Part shown: piece by piece, positions 43,438 through 52,202 of the stretch
Numbering within the stretch: the first letter of the stretch is position 1
Layout of the letters: each line of letters starts with the position of its first letter
From: Pseudomonas indica NBRC 103045
Lineage (GTDB): Bacteria; Pseudomonadota; Gammaproteobacteria; Pseudomonadales; Pseudomonadaceae
Length of the DNA: 64,000 nt
Direction: 5' to 3'
Assembly (NCBI RefSeq): GCF_002091635.1
Contig: NZ_BDAC01000002.1
Span: 124,001 to 188,000, forward strand
The notes under the pieces: generated by a model
What the model saw: the letters and a program-made list of their open reading frames with translations, nothing else
Told to the model about the DNA's origin: nothing
The model's database searches: none
Position numbers and translations under genes: made by a program

Positions 43438-44637
43438 GTGAGCGAAGCTTTGCCGGAACTGATACACCCCAGCGCCTTGGTCAGCGACACCTCGAAGCTG
43501 ATCCCCAGCATCAACGAGGGATGGTCGGACTGGAAATGGCAGCAGCGCAATGCGGTCACCAGTATCGACGATCTGCTGGACTATTTCCCCGGCCTGAAGG
43601 ATGGCGCTCTGCTGGAGCGCATCCGTTGCAACCTGAACGACCGCAAACTGGCCATCACCCCCTACACGATGCATCTGATCGAACGGGACGAGCAGGGCCT
43701 GCCGAAGGCCAACGACCCCATCTGGCGCCAGGTCGTGCCGGTCTGGGATGAGGAAAGAGGTCCGCAGACACTCTCCTACGACGGTGAATCGGAGAACTGG
43801 GAACTGCCCGGCGAGATGGTCACGCCAATCTGCCAGCACAAGTACGACAACCGCGTCATCCTGCGCCTCGCCAACGTCTGCCACGCCTACTGCCAGTTCT
43901 GCTACGAAGCCCTGCGCACACTGGAGAAACAGACACAGAAGAGTTCGCTGCGCAAGGACGAATGGTCCGCGACGCTGGATTACGTCCGCTCGCACCCGGA
44001 ATTGGATGAGGTCATCCTCAGTGGCGGCGAGCCACTGATGCACAGCGACAAGCATCTCGACGGCTTCCTTAGCGATCTGCGTGCCATCCGCTCGAACCTG
44101 ATCATCCGCCTGCACACCCGCGCCCTGTCGTTCAACCCGTACCGGGTCACCGACGAGCTGGTGCAAATCCTCGCACGGCACCAGGTCACCGCCGTCGGCC
44201 TGCATGTCGGACACCCCAACGAAATCACGCCCGACTTCCTCGCCGCCGCGCGGAAGCTGCGCTCCGCCTGCCCGATCCTGTTCGCCAACATGCCTTTCCT
44301 GGGCGGGATCAACGACCGCTACGAGACACTGGCGACACTCTGCCTGACGCTCTACCGCCATGGCATACAACCTCACTACCTGTACCACTTCATGCCGTTC
44401 TCGCCGGGCAGCCAGGCGTTCCGCGCCAGCATCAGCGACGCCCTGGCCATCGTCGGACGGATGAAGCGCCGCCTGTCCAACATCGCCGTGCCCGAATACG
44501 TGCTGCCGCACAAGACCGGCAAATACACCGTGCCGCTCGACCTGCTGAAAGACCGCCCGCGGCTGGAACATCACCCGGACGGCGAGTACCTGTACTTCCG
44601 CAACTGGCAAGGCCAGGCCTGCGTATTCCCGGAATGA
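43438..44637 (+). CDS. KamA-like radical SAM protein (putative amino acid 2,3-aminomutase)
   Basis: 399 residues from GTG with AAGGAG 6 bases upstream. Radical SAM cluster motif C148-x3-C152-x2-C155 (CHAYCQFC), SAM-binding GGEP (196-199), a DxxxG-like GGIND (289-293), and a probable PLP lysine at 362 (HKTGKYTVP). The fold order matches lysine 2,3-aminomutases. The KamA residues that hold lysine are only partly kept: an Asp corresponds to Asp293, but the position of Arg134 after the cysteine motif is Glu, and the Asp330 region is shortened and lacks Asp. The substrate is therefore probably not lysine. First gene of a six-gene operon. Confidence 0.85.
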   Translation: MSEALPELIHPSALVSDTSKLIPSINEGWSDWKWQQRNAVTSIDDLLDYFPGLKDGALLERIRCNLNDRKLAITPYTMHLIERDEQGLPKANDPIWRQVVPVWDEERGPQTLSYDGESENWELPGEMVTPICQHKYDNRVILRLANVCHAYCQFCYEALRTLEKQTQKSSLRKDEWSATLDYVRSHPELDEVILSGGEPLMHSDKHLDGFLSDLRAIRSNLIIRLHTRALSFNPYRVTDELVQILARHQVTAVGLHVGHPNEITPDFLAAARKLRSACPILFANMPFLGGINDRYETLATLCLTLYRHGIQPHYLYHFMPFSPGSQAFRASISDALAIVGRMKRRLSNIAVPEYVLPHKTGKYTVPLDLLKDRPRLEHHPDGEYLYFRNWQGQACVFPE

Positions 44638-44656
44638 GCCGTAACAAGGAACCTAC

Positions 44657-45754
44657 ATGCGCAGCCGTTTTGCCGCACACCTCATCGAACAGGACAACCC
44701 GAACCCCTTCCCCGGCATTCCCGCCCTGGAGCGCAGGACGGGAATCTCCATAACCACCCGTCTCGGCTCGAACGAATGCCTGGATGCGCCGATGCAGGCG
44801 CTTCAGGATCGTTTCGGCATGCAATTCTGTGAGCTGGCGCGCCTCTATGGCGATCCAGAATGCCACGCCTTGCGCGAAACGCTGGCCGTGATGAACCACG
44901 TCGATCTCGACGAGATCGTCGTCGATGGCGGTGCCGATGCGCTGATCTCCCTCTGCCTTCGAGCCTTCTGCGATCCCGGCGACAAGGTCGTCTGCAGCGC
45001 CGGGACCTACCCGAGCTTCGGCTATTTCGCCCGCGCCGCGGGCTGTGTCATCGAGGAAGTCGCCTACCATGACGATGGCCACGCCCTGCAGGTCGATCTC
45101 CAAGCCTTGCTGGATGCCGTTGTGCGCAACGAAGCGAAAGTCGTCTACATCGCCAACCCGGACAACCCCACTGGGAGCTGGCAGGGGATTGGCGACATCG
45201 CCGAGTTCGTTACGCGCCTGCCCGAGACCTGCACCCTGGTGCTGGACGAAGCCTATATCGACTTCTGCGAAGCCTTGCAGCCGGCCTTCGGCGGCACGCT
45301 GCCGGGCTGCGTGAGGCTCCGCTCGCTGTCGAAAGCCTATGCCCTCGCCGGACTCCGGGTGGGCTACGCCCTCGCCGCCCCGGATATCCTCGAACAACTG
45401 CACAAAGTTCGTATCCATTACGCCGTCGGCGGTCTGGCGCAATACGCCGCCCAGGTGGCTCTGGACGACCCGCGAACCCTCGCCACCCTCACCGAAGCCA
45501 GTTTCATCCGGGACGCGCTGACAGCCCATCTGTCCAACCTGGGTTTCCGGGTGCTGCCCTCGGGCACCAACTTCGTCAGCCTCCTGCTGCCTTCCGCACA
45601 GCTCGCCCAGAGCCTGGTCGAATACCTGCTGGAACAGCGCATCTCGGTCCACCGACCACGCCATCCCGCTCTCGACCGGCTGGTGCGGATCACCCTGTGT
45701 GCCGCGGCGCTGGACGAGCCCTTCCTGTCCATCCTGCAGGAGACGTCGCCATGA
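44657..45754 (+). CDS. HisC-like PLP aminotransferase
   Basis: 365 residues, AAGGA before the ATG. Fold type I: LGSNECLDAP (37-46), NPDNPTGS (167-174), DEAY (197-200), LSKAYALAGLRVGY with PLP lysine 226, and a C-terminal Arg in RITL. Resembles histidinol-phosphate/threonine-phosphate aminotransferases, but the genomic context is not histidine synthesis. It should move an amino group on or off the product of the KamA-like enzyme. Its stop overlaps the azlC start (ATGA). Confidence 0.87.
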   Translation: MRSRFAAHLIEQDNPNPFPGIPALERRTGISITTRLGSNECLDAPMQALQDRFGMQFCELARLYGDPECHALRETLAVMNHVDLDEIVVDGGADALISLCLRAFCDPGDKVVCSAGTYPSFGYFARAAGCVIEEVAYHDDGHALQVDLQALLDAVVRNEAKVVYIANPDNPTGSWQGIGDIAEFVTRLPETCTLVLDEAYIDFCEALQPAFGGTLPGCVRLRSLSKAYALAGLRVGYALAAPDILEQLHKVRIHYAVGGLAQYAAQVALDDPRTLATLTEASFIRDALTAHLSNLGFRVLPSGTNFVSLLLPSAQLAQSLVEYLLEQRISVHRPRHPALDRLVRITLCAAALDEPFLSILQETSP

Positions 45755-46464
45755 AAGAGCAATTGCGCCTGCGGGACGCGGTCGTCGACGCCGCCCCCAT
45801 CATGGTGAGCGGTTTCTTCTTCGGCCTGGTGTTCGGTGTGCTGGCCAGTAAATCGGGGATCACGCCGCTCGCCGCTACACTGATGAGCGCCCTGGTGTTC
45901 GCCGGCGCCTCACAGTTCGTCGCGGTAGAACAATGGCGGCATCCCAATCTGCCCTGGCTGTCCATTGTCCTGACCACCCTGCTGATCAATCTGCGCCATC
46001 TGCTGATGAGCGCCTCCCTGCAACGCTCCTTTCAAAAACTCCCGAAAGGCCGCGTGGCCGCCTCCTTCGCCCTGCTGCTGATCGACGAAACCTGGGCGCT
46101 GGCCGAGCACCGCTTCCGCAAGGCCGCGCCCTCGCTGCGCTACTTCGTCACCGCCGGGCTGGTGATCTATGTGGGTTGGGTGGGTGGCACCTTCATCGGG
46201 ACGCAAGTCGGATCGAATATTCCCGAACCGCGGATCTATGGCCTCGACTTCACCTTCGTGGCCATGTTCCTGTCGCTGATGGTCCTGCTCTGGCAGCGCC
46301 AATTGGACTTCCTCACCTGGCTGACGGCGGGGCTGCTGTCTTTCCTCATCTCGCAGCTGCCCGGCCTCGGAGCGGCCGGCGTGGTGATCGCCGCTGTGGT
46401 GGCCAGCGCCGTGGTCGCTGCCCTTCCGGCAGCTCGGCAACCTGTCGCGGAGGCCGGACGATGA
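45751..46464 (+). CDS. azlC: AzlC-family amino acid exporter, large subunit
   Basis: 237 residues with about seven membrane segments. AzlC features: FFFGLVFGVLASKSGITPLAATLMSALVFAGASQFVAVE at 17-55 and LLINLRHLLMSASL near 78. With AzlD it forms a branched-chain or unusual amino acid exporter. In this operon it probably exports the pathway product. It is coupled at both ends by 4-base overlaps. Confidence 0.93.
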   Translation: MKEQLRLRDAVVDAAPIMVSGFFFGLVFGVLASKSGITPLAATLMSALVFAGASQFVAVEQWRHPNLPWLSIVLTTLLINLRHLLMSASLQRSFQKLPKGRVAASFALLLIDETWALAEHRFRKAAPSLRYFVTAGLVIYVGWVGGTFIGTQVGSNIPEPRIYGLDFTFVAMFLSLMVLLWQRQLDFLTWLTAGLLSFLISQLPGLGAAGVVIAAVVASAVVAALPAARQPVAEAGR

Positions 46465-46763
46465 GCCCACTGGAACTCGCCGCCATTCTCGGCATGGCCC
46501 TGGCCACATACCTGACACGCATCGGCGGGCTCGCCCTGGCCAACGACCGCATCGAAGTCGGCGGCTTCACCGAGCGCTTCATGAAAAACCTGCCCCCGGC
46601 GATCCTGGCCGCCCTCATCAGCCCCAAACTGATGAACGGGGACGCTTCCATCTGGGGCGCGGCCGTGCTGACCGTCGGCATCGTCTGGTACACCAAGAAC
46701 ACCCTGTTCGGCGTAGCCGCCGGCACGCTCGGCTGCGCCGCCATTCGCTGGATGATCGGATAA
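46461..46763 (+). CDS. azlD: AzlD-family amino acid exporter, small subunit
   Basis: 100 residues, four membrane helices, typical AzlD (LAAILGMALATYLTRIGGLAL...RFMKNLPPAILAALISPKLM...TKNTLFGVAAGTLGCAAIRW). Starts in the azlC stop codon and ends 4 bases before the dehydrogenase ATG. Confidence 0.93.
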   Translation: MSPLELAAILGMALATYLTRIGGLALANDRIEVGGFTERFMKNLPPAILAALISPKLMNGDASIWGAAVLTVGIVWYTKNTLFGVAAGTLGCAAIRWMIG

Positions 46764-46767
46764 CACC

Positions 46768-47724
46768 ATGAAAATCGGCATCATCGACTCCACCCGCAAC
46801 TGCTACGTCAGCCAACCGGATATCGAACAGGCCTGCTTCGGCGATACGCCGGTCCGGCTGTTCCAGGTATCCGGCTCCGACCAACTGCCCGACGAGCTCG
46901 CCGAGTGCGACGGCTTGATCAGTTGGCACCTGGTTCCCGTCGACGCCGCGCTGATCGATCGCCTGGACAACTGCCGGGCCATCGTCCGCGCGGCGGTGGG
47001 CTATGACAACATCGATCTCGCCGCCGCCCACCGGCGCGGTATCGCAGTGGCCAACGTGCCGGATTACGGCACCGAGGAAGTCGCCGACCATACCCTGGCC
47101 ATGGCACTCGGCCTGCTCCGTCACCTGCGCCAGGGGCATCGCGTGGTCAGCAACGGCAGTTGGGACTGGCGTGAAGTGGGCGAGCTGCCACGGCTGAGCA
47201 TGCTGCGTGTCGGGCTTATCGGTTTCGGCCGGATCGGCATGGCCGCAGCCCTCCGCTTCAAAGCGTTCGGCTGTGACGTTGCCTTCTACGATCCGGAGCG
47301 TGACAGCGGCGCCGAGAAATCCCTCGGTGTACGCCGTTGCGAGTCCTTGCACGAACTGCTGGAAACCTCGGACCTGATCAGCATTCATGCGCCGCTCACC
47401 GAACGGACTCACCATCTGATCAGCCATCGCGAGCTGCAGTTGCTGGAGGGCAAGTACCTGGTCAACACCGCACGCGGCCCCATCATCGACAGCTCCGCCT
47501 TACTCCAGGCCTTGGCGCACCGCCGGCTGCGCGGATTGGCGCTGGATGTCTACGAGGACGAACGGCAACCGATTCCCGCGCTGTTCAATGAAGTCGACAA
47601 CGTGATCCTTTCCCCCCATGTCGCCTTCTATTCGCAGGCCGCCCTGCCGGAGTTGCGCCACAAGGCCGCCAGCGTGCTGAAAAGCATCCTCGAGGAAGGC
47701 CACCATCGGAATGTCTTGCGCTGA
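46768..47724 (+). CDS. D-isomer-specific 2-hydroxyacid dehydrogenase
   Basis: 318 residues, NAD-dependent 2-hydroxyacid dehydrogenase of the PGDH/CtBP branch. Rossmann motif GFGRIG (152-157); catalytic Arg236 (NTARGPI), Glu263 (DVYEDE) and His284 (SPHVAF) all present. It would reduce a 2-oxo acid to a D-2-hydroxy acid or the reverse, fitting a transaminase that produces a 2-oxo acid. The substrate is unknown. Its last 14 bases overlap the methyltransferase start. Confidence 0.9.
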   Translation: MKIGIIDSTRNCYVSQPDIEQACFGDTPVRLFQVSGSDQLPDELAECDGLISWHLVPVDAALIDRLDNCRAIVRAAVGYDNIDLAAAHRRGIAVANVPDYGTEEVADHTLAMALGLLRHLRQGHRVVSNGSWDWREVGELPRLSMLRVGLIGFGRIGMAAALRFKAFGCDVAFYDPERDSGAEKSLGVRRCESLHELLETSDLISIHAPLTERTHHLISHRELQLLEGKYLVNTARGPIIDSSALLQALAHRRLRGLALDVYEDERQPIPALFNEVDNVILSPHVAFYSQAALPELRHKAASVLKSILEEGHHRNVLR

Positions 47725-48409
47725 CCGCCTGCTGGCCGAGTATTACGACGCCTTCTCCCAGCGCTGGATCGACCCGCAGCCACTGGAGGACGCTCTGGCG
47801 GACGCCCGGCAGGTGCTCTGGCTGGGCAGCTACTACGGTCTGGCAAAGCCGGCCGCACATGCCGAATGGGTGATCGCCGACCTCAGCCCGACCATGCTGC
47901 GAATCGGCCTCGACCGGCTGGGCCCCTGCCTGGCCGTCGAAGCGGATATCCGCCGGCTACCTTTCAGCCAGCGTTTCGACAGCATCGTCGCACCCGGCTG
48001 CGTCACCGCCTACCTGCTGACCGAGCATGACCTCGAAGCGGCAGCGAAAAGCCTCGCCGCCGCCTTGCGCCGGCATCCCCACGCACGCCTGATGCTGGAT
48101 GCCTATGACTGCGACAGTATCTTTCTCAAGGACTATTTCCAGGGAGACCGCTGGCTACGCCTCGACGGCAGGGACTGGTTACGACGGGCCAGTCTGGAAC
48201 GGGCTCCAGGACAACCTGGCGTTTTCGATGTGACCCTCGACTTCATCGCACCGGACGGTATCGAGCGAAACAGACCCGTTCACTTTCGCCAGCGCGCGTT
48301 TCGTCCCGAAGAACTCGCCGCTCCCTTCCTGAACAAGGGCCTGGAGCTGTTGCATCAGGTCCGGGACAACGCCCACGGGCGCTTCTATCTGACCTTCGCC
48401 CCCACCTGA
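47711..48409 (+). CDS. Class I SAM-dependent methyltransferase-like protein
   Basis: 232 residues beginning MSCADRLLAEYYDAFSQRW. A Rossmann-like core is suggested by VLWLGSYYGLAK (motif I position, near 36-47), VIADLSPTMLRIGL (motif II acidic, near 54-67) and RLPFSQRFDSIVAPGCVTAYLL (post II/III). Motif I lacks the usual GxGxG glycines, so SAM binding is less certain. It is the last gene of the operon, and methylation of the exported product or a precursor is an inference. Confidence 0.75.
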   Translation: MSCADRLLAEYYDAFSQRWIDPQPLEDALADARQVLWLGSYYGLAKPAAHAEWVIADLSPTMLRIGLDRLGPCLAVEADIRRLPFSQRFDSIVAPGCVTAYLLTEHDLEAAAKSLAAALRRHPHARLMLDAYDCDSIFLKDYFQGDRWLRLDGRDWLRRASLERAPGQPGVFDVTLDFIAPDGIERNRPVHFRQRAFRPEELAAPFLNKGLELLHQVRDNAHGRFYLTFAPT

Positions 48410-48416
48410 CGCGGAC

Positions 48417-49412
48417 TCAGAGCCAGCGCAACCAGCGAAATATCAGCCACTGACTGGCCGCGATGGCAGCCGAGAACAGGCAGGCCAAGGCGAACCCGAA
48501 AGCGTTATCCGCCCCCGGCATACCGCCCACGTTCATCCCCATCAAGCCAGTGAAAAAGCTCAGCGGCAAAAAGAATCCGGTGATGATGGTGAGCATGTAC
48601 ATGATCCGATTGGTGCGCTCGCTCAGGCGTCGCTGCTCCAGCGACTCCAGCAACGAGATTCGCTCGCGGATCATTTCCAGCTCTTCCAGGTTGCGGGTCA
48701 GGCTGTTGTGAAGCTCGTTCCAGTACACGGTGTCGTCGTCGACGAACCAGCTCAACTTATGTCGCGCCATCTGCGCAAAGATTTCCCGCTGCGGCGCCAG
48801 GTAGCGCTTCAGCCCCGCCGCGCGACGACGCAGGGTTTGCAGTAGATAGCGATCCGGCAATGCCCGTTCATCTTGCTCCACCGCCTCTTCCAGCTCGTCG
48901 AGCTGCTCGGACAGGAACACACTCAGATCATCGACCTTGTCGGTCAGGTAGTCCGCCAGGCTCAGGACGATCTCGGAGGAAGTCTTTGGCCCCTGCCCGC
49001 GCTCCAGTTCCTCGCGCACTTGGCTGACAGCCTTGGTCGGCCGTAGGCGCAGGCTGATCACCCGCTGGGCGTCGCTATAAACGCGCAGCGAGACCATATC
49101 CTCCGGCTCGGCGCCGGGGTTGAGATTCACCCCGCGCAAGAACAGCAGCAGTCCATCCCCTGACGAAGGGAGCAAGCGCGGCCGGGTCGCTTCGGCCAGC
49201 AACAGGTCGCAGTCGAACGGATTCAAGGCGGCCGATTCGCGCAGCCAGGCCTGGGCCTCTGGATGACCACGATCCCAATGCAGCCAGAGCGACTCGCCCG
49301 GGGCCAGATCGAGGATCGCCAAATCGTTGCGCGATACCTGTCGCCCGCCGCCACGACCGTTCAATACAAAACCAAAGACCAGACCGCGCTCGTCGGCATC
49401 GTTGTCAGTCAT
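48417..49412 (-). CDS. cmaX: CorA/ZntB-like membrane transporter CmaX
   Basis: 331 residues. A long cytoplasmic N-terminal domain with helical coiled regions (to about 265) is followed by two membrane helices, with the CorA-family loop GMNVGGMPG between them (ITGFFLPLSFFTGLMGMNVGGMPG). It moves divalent cations or protons. In P. aeruginosa cmaX sits directly before crfX-cmpX-sigX-oprF; here 6.5 kb separates it. Convergent with the methyltransferase gene (7 bases apart). Confidence 0.92.
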   Translation of the reverse strand: MTDNDADERGLVFGFVLNGRGGGRQVSRNDLAILDLAPGESLWLHWDRGHPEAQAWLRESAALNPFDCDLLLAEATRPRLLPSSGDGLLLFLRGVNLNPGAEPEDMVSLRVYSDAQRVISLRLRPTKAVSQVREELERGQGPKTSSEIVLSLADYLTDKVDDLSVFLSEQLDELEEAVEQDERALPDRYLLQTLRRRAAGLKRYLAPQREIFAQMARHKLSWFVDDDTVYWNELHNSLTRNLEELEMIRERISLLESLEQRRLSERTNRIMYMLTIITGFFLPLSFFTGLMGMNVGGMPGADNAFGFALACLFSAAIAASQWLIFRWLRWL

Positions 49413-49491
49413 GCGGATTCCTTGCGCTGGACAGCCGACCGGACCGGCCGGCTACCTGGATATCGACCACCCTCTTCGCGAGAGCGGTCCA

Positions 49492-49980
49492 TCACTCGGG
49501 CATCTGCAACGCCTTCGGTGACACGATGACGCCGTTGTTGTCGGCATACACATATTCGCCCGGACGGAACGTCACGCCGCCGAAGGTCACCGGCACGTTG
49601 AGGTCGCCGATCCCACGCTTGTCGGTTTTCATCGGGTGGCTGGCCAGGGCCTGTACACCGAGATCGGTCTGAGCGATCACATCGACATCACGGATGCAGC
49701 CATAGACCACGATGCCTTCCCAGCCATTGCGTGCCGCCTTTTCCGCCAGCATGTCGCCGAGCAGCGCCCGACGCAGCGAGCCGCCGCCATCGACGACCAG
49801 CACCTTGCCCTTGCCGTCCAGCTCGACCTGATCCTTGACCAGTGAATTGTCCTCGAAGCACTTGATGGTGACGATTTCGCCACCGAAGGAATCGCGACCA
49901 CCGAAATTACTGAACATCGGCTCGACCACCTGGACAAGCTCCGGGTAGGCGTCGCACAGGTCGGGAGTGATGTAGTGCAT
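49492..49980 (-). CDS. rraA: RraA-family protein (ribonuclease E inhibitor / aldolase fold)
   Basis: 162 residues from [14 protein letters not shown] with AGGAG upstream; the longer frame to 50040 is rejected. RraA motifs: [46 protein letters not shown] near 73-118 and [13 protein letters not shown]. Enterobacterial RraA binds the RNase E C-terminal region and reduces its activity. Some family members are 4-hydroxy-4-methyl-2-oxoglutarate aldolases, so function here could be either. Confidence 0.93.
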   Translation of the reverse strand: MHYITPDLCDAYPELVQVVEPMFSNFGGRDSFGGEIVTIKCFEDNSLVKDQVELDGKGKVLVVDGGGSLRRALLGDMLAEKAARNGWEGIVVYGCIRDVDVIAQTDLGVQALASHPMKTDKRGIGDLNVPVTFGGVTFRPGEYVYADNNGVIVSPKALQMPE

Positions 49981-50314
49981 GGCAAAGCTCCTGTGAGGAA
50001 AAATCGGGGGATCGGCATCGGCACGATCACGACCGTGCACCGATGTCGGTTGGGTCAGGGCACCACCATGGCACCGCGTGACCGGAATGCTTCAGGGCGT
50101 CACATCTTAGCCCTAAGCCTCGGGCGGAGGAACGCCCAGTCCGCCTCACCGTGGCAGCGCATTCTTGATTTCCCGGAAAAACAGCTTGTCCGGCCTGGGG
50201 CGTTATTCCGCCGCCGGAAAACCCGCAAGATGGGCCTGAACCGGATGCGGCGAACGCGGCGCATCCTGCACAGTCAATCGACACGACGTTTCCGTCCGAA
50301 CAGGAGCCCCTCTC
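49981..50314. other. Intergenic region between rraA and the SDR gene
   Basis: 334 bases with divergent promoters expected. I see no clear regulatory motif beyond the AGGAG elements of both flanking genes. Confidence 0.4.
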
Positions 50315-51109
50315 ATGAACATCGATCTTTCCAACAGACGCGCCGTAGTCAGCGGGTCGACGGCCGGCATCGGCCTTGCAATCGCCAAGGGCTTGGCCCG
50401 TGCCGGTGCGGAGGTCGTCATCAATGGCCGTACCCAGGCCCGGGTGGACGAAGCCCTGACCAGCCTGCACGAGGCCATTCCGCAGGCCCGGCTCAGTGGT
50501 GTCGCCGCCGACCTGGGCAGTGCAGAGGGTATCGAGGCCTTCGTTGCCCAGATCCCCGAGACGGATATCCTGGTCAACAACCTGGGCATCTTCGAGCCCA
50601 AGCCCTTCTTCGATATTCCGGACGCGGACTGGTTGCGCTTCTTCGATGTCAACGTGATGAGCGGAGTTCGGCTGTCGCGTCACTATGCACAAGGTATGCG
50701 CGACCGGGGCTGGGGACGGGTACTGTTCCTGTCCAGCGAATCGGGGCTGCAGATTCCGCCGGAAATGGTCCACTACGGCGTGACCAAGACCGCCCAACTC
50801 GCGGTTTCCCGCGGCCTGGCGGAAACCCTGGCAGGCACTGGTGTGACGGTGAACGCCGTATTGCCGGGGCCGACCCGCTCGGAAGGCGTCGGTGAGTTCT
50901 TCGCCAAGATGGCTGCCGAGCAAGGCGTCTCCTTGGACGAGATGGAGCGGAACTTCATTGCCGAACACCGCCCCACTTCGCTGATCAAACGCTTAGCGAC
51001 CGTCGACGAAGTGGCCAATCTGGTGATCTACCTAGCCTCGGAACAAGCCTCGGCCACCACGGGTGCGTCGCTGCGCGTGGACGGCGGAGTCACCCGATCC
51101 ATCGCTTGA
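50315..51109 (+). CDS. Short-chain dehydrogenase/reductase
   Basis: 264 residues, AGGAG before the ATG. Classical SDR: cofactor motif GSTAGIGLA (14-22), NNLG near 88, catalytic Ser in FLSSESG (around 139) and Tyr-x3-Lys in YGVTK (about 153-157). Arg39 (INGRTQ) suggests NADP preference. It oxidises or reduces an alcohol/carbonyl pair; the substrate is unknown. It has no obvious partner gene. Confidence 0.9.
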   Translation: MNIDLSNRRAVVSGSTAGIGLAIAKGLARAGAEVVINGRTQARVDEALTSLHEAIPQARLSGVAADLGSAEGIEAFVAQIPETDILVNNLGIFEPKPFFDIPDADWLRFFDVNVMSGVRLSRHYAQGMRDRGWGRVLFLSSESGLQIPPEMVHYGVTKTAQLAVSRGLAETLAGTGVTVNAVLPGPTRSEGVGEFFAKMAAEQGVSLDEMERNFIAEHRPTSLIKRLATVDEVANLVIYLASEQASATTGASLRVDGGVTRSIA

Positions 51110-51144
51110 AGCGTTCCTGGCGAGTCCGACGCGGTTCGGACTCG

Positions 51145-52134
51145 TCAGGCCTGGGCCGGTTGACTGGCATCGGCCACGCCGGCCGGCAGCCTTAATTCGC
51201 GCAACCAGTGCTCAACCAATGGCCAGATCTCGCGCTGGGCGTTGCGGCTGATCAGCATTTCCACGTGTCCGTAGGCCTCGGCAAAACCGGCTTTCGGCCC
51301 TAGGCAAAGAAACTCACGGGTCGGAGAGGCGAACTGATCCAGCAGCTTGCGGCAAGCCCAGGCCGGGTCCTGCATATCACCCTCGGCGGATACCGCCAGC
51401 ACTGGCACCTGCACCTCCGCCAGCCCTGCCCACCAATCGCGCTCCTTGTCACCGAAACGCCCGAACAGGCCATGCCAGCGCATGCTTTCCAAGGCCAGGC
51501 CGATCGGTTCGTCTTCCGGCCCGCGCTTCAGCCGTCGACCGGAGAGATGATGGAAGCGCTTTAGCAGGAGGCGGCCACTCCATTCCACCGGCGGCACCTT
51601 GAGCGGCCAATAGATCCGGCTGATCTGGCTGCCGAACAGGGCCGCCGAGACCACCTGGTCGTCGCCCAGGTAGTGACCGCCAAGCGCCGCGGCAAGGGTA
51701 ATGCCGCCCAGGGAATGACCGAGCCAGTGAGCCCCCTGCCCGGTCTGCTCATGCACGAAAGCGGCGATGGCCGGCAGATCGTAGCGGGCGTAATCGGCGA
51801 CCCGGTTATGTCGGTAACGCTGGTTGCGCGGCGACAGACCATGCCCGCGCATTTCCGGAATCCAGACATCGAAACCGGCACGCGCCAGATGTGCTCCCAG
51901 CCCGACACCCTTGGGCGAGAACCAGAAGCGTCGGTTGGAAAAACTGCCGTGGAGCAGCACTACGGGTATGCCACGGTGGGTCTCCTGGCCGCTCAGGCCC
52001 AGGCGCGTCACCGCCAGCTCGACACTGGGATCGGAGCTGTTGTTGGGCTTCAGGAGGTAGACATCCTCGGTGAGGTCGCCACGGATTTCGGCGCTCATCA
52101 AGGCGACGGGAAACAGGTCACTGCTGCTTTGCAT
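51145..52134 (-). CDS. Alpha/beta hydrolase (putative esterase)
   Basis: 329 residues from MQSSSDLFP; an internal Met (52098) is also possible. Oxyanion region VVLLHGSFSNRRF, nucleophile elbow GHSLGG (Ser near 145), an acidic residue near AEGD, and a C-terminal His in YGHVEML. A probable triad is thus present. The middle is enlarged (130 residues) as a lid, as in some lipases. Substrate unknown. It lies downstream of ppsA in the same direction but across a terminator, so probably a separate unit. Confidence 0.85.
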   Translation of the reverse strand: MQSSSDLFPVALMSAEIRGDLTEDVYLLKPNNSSDPSVELAVTRLGLSGQETHRGIPVVLLHGSFSNRRFWFSPKGVGLGAHLARAGFDVWIPEMRGHGLSPRNQRYRHNRVADYARYDLPAIAAFVHEQTGQGAHWLGHSLGGITLAAALGGHYLGDDQVVSAALFGSQISRIYWPLKVPPVEWSGRLLLKRFHHLSGRRLKRGPEDEPIGLALESMRWHGLFGRFGDKERDWWAGLAEVQVPVLAVSAEGDMQDPAWACRKLLDQFASPTREFLCLGPKAGFAEAYGHVEMLISRNAQREIWPLVEHWLRELRLPAGVADASQPAQA

Positions 52135-52151
52135 CTTTTGCTTCTTGCACA

Positions 52152-52182
52152 AAAAAGGGCGGGATCGATCCCCGCCCTTTTT
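52152..52182 (-). terminator. Terminator after ppsA
   Basis: AAAAAGGGCGGG, loop ATCGAT, CCCGCCCTTTTT: a perfect stem with T/A tails, lying 21 bases past the ppsA stop and immediately before the hydrolase start. Confidence 0.92.
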
Positions 52183-52202
52183 CAATGGTGGTTATCGCGG
52201 GA

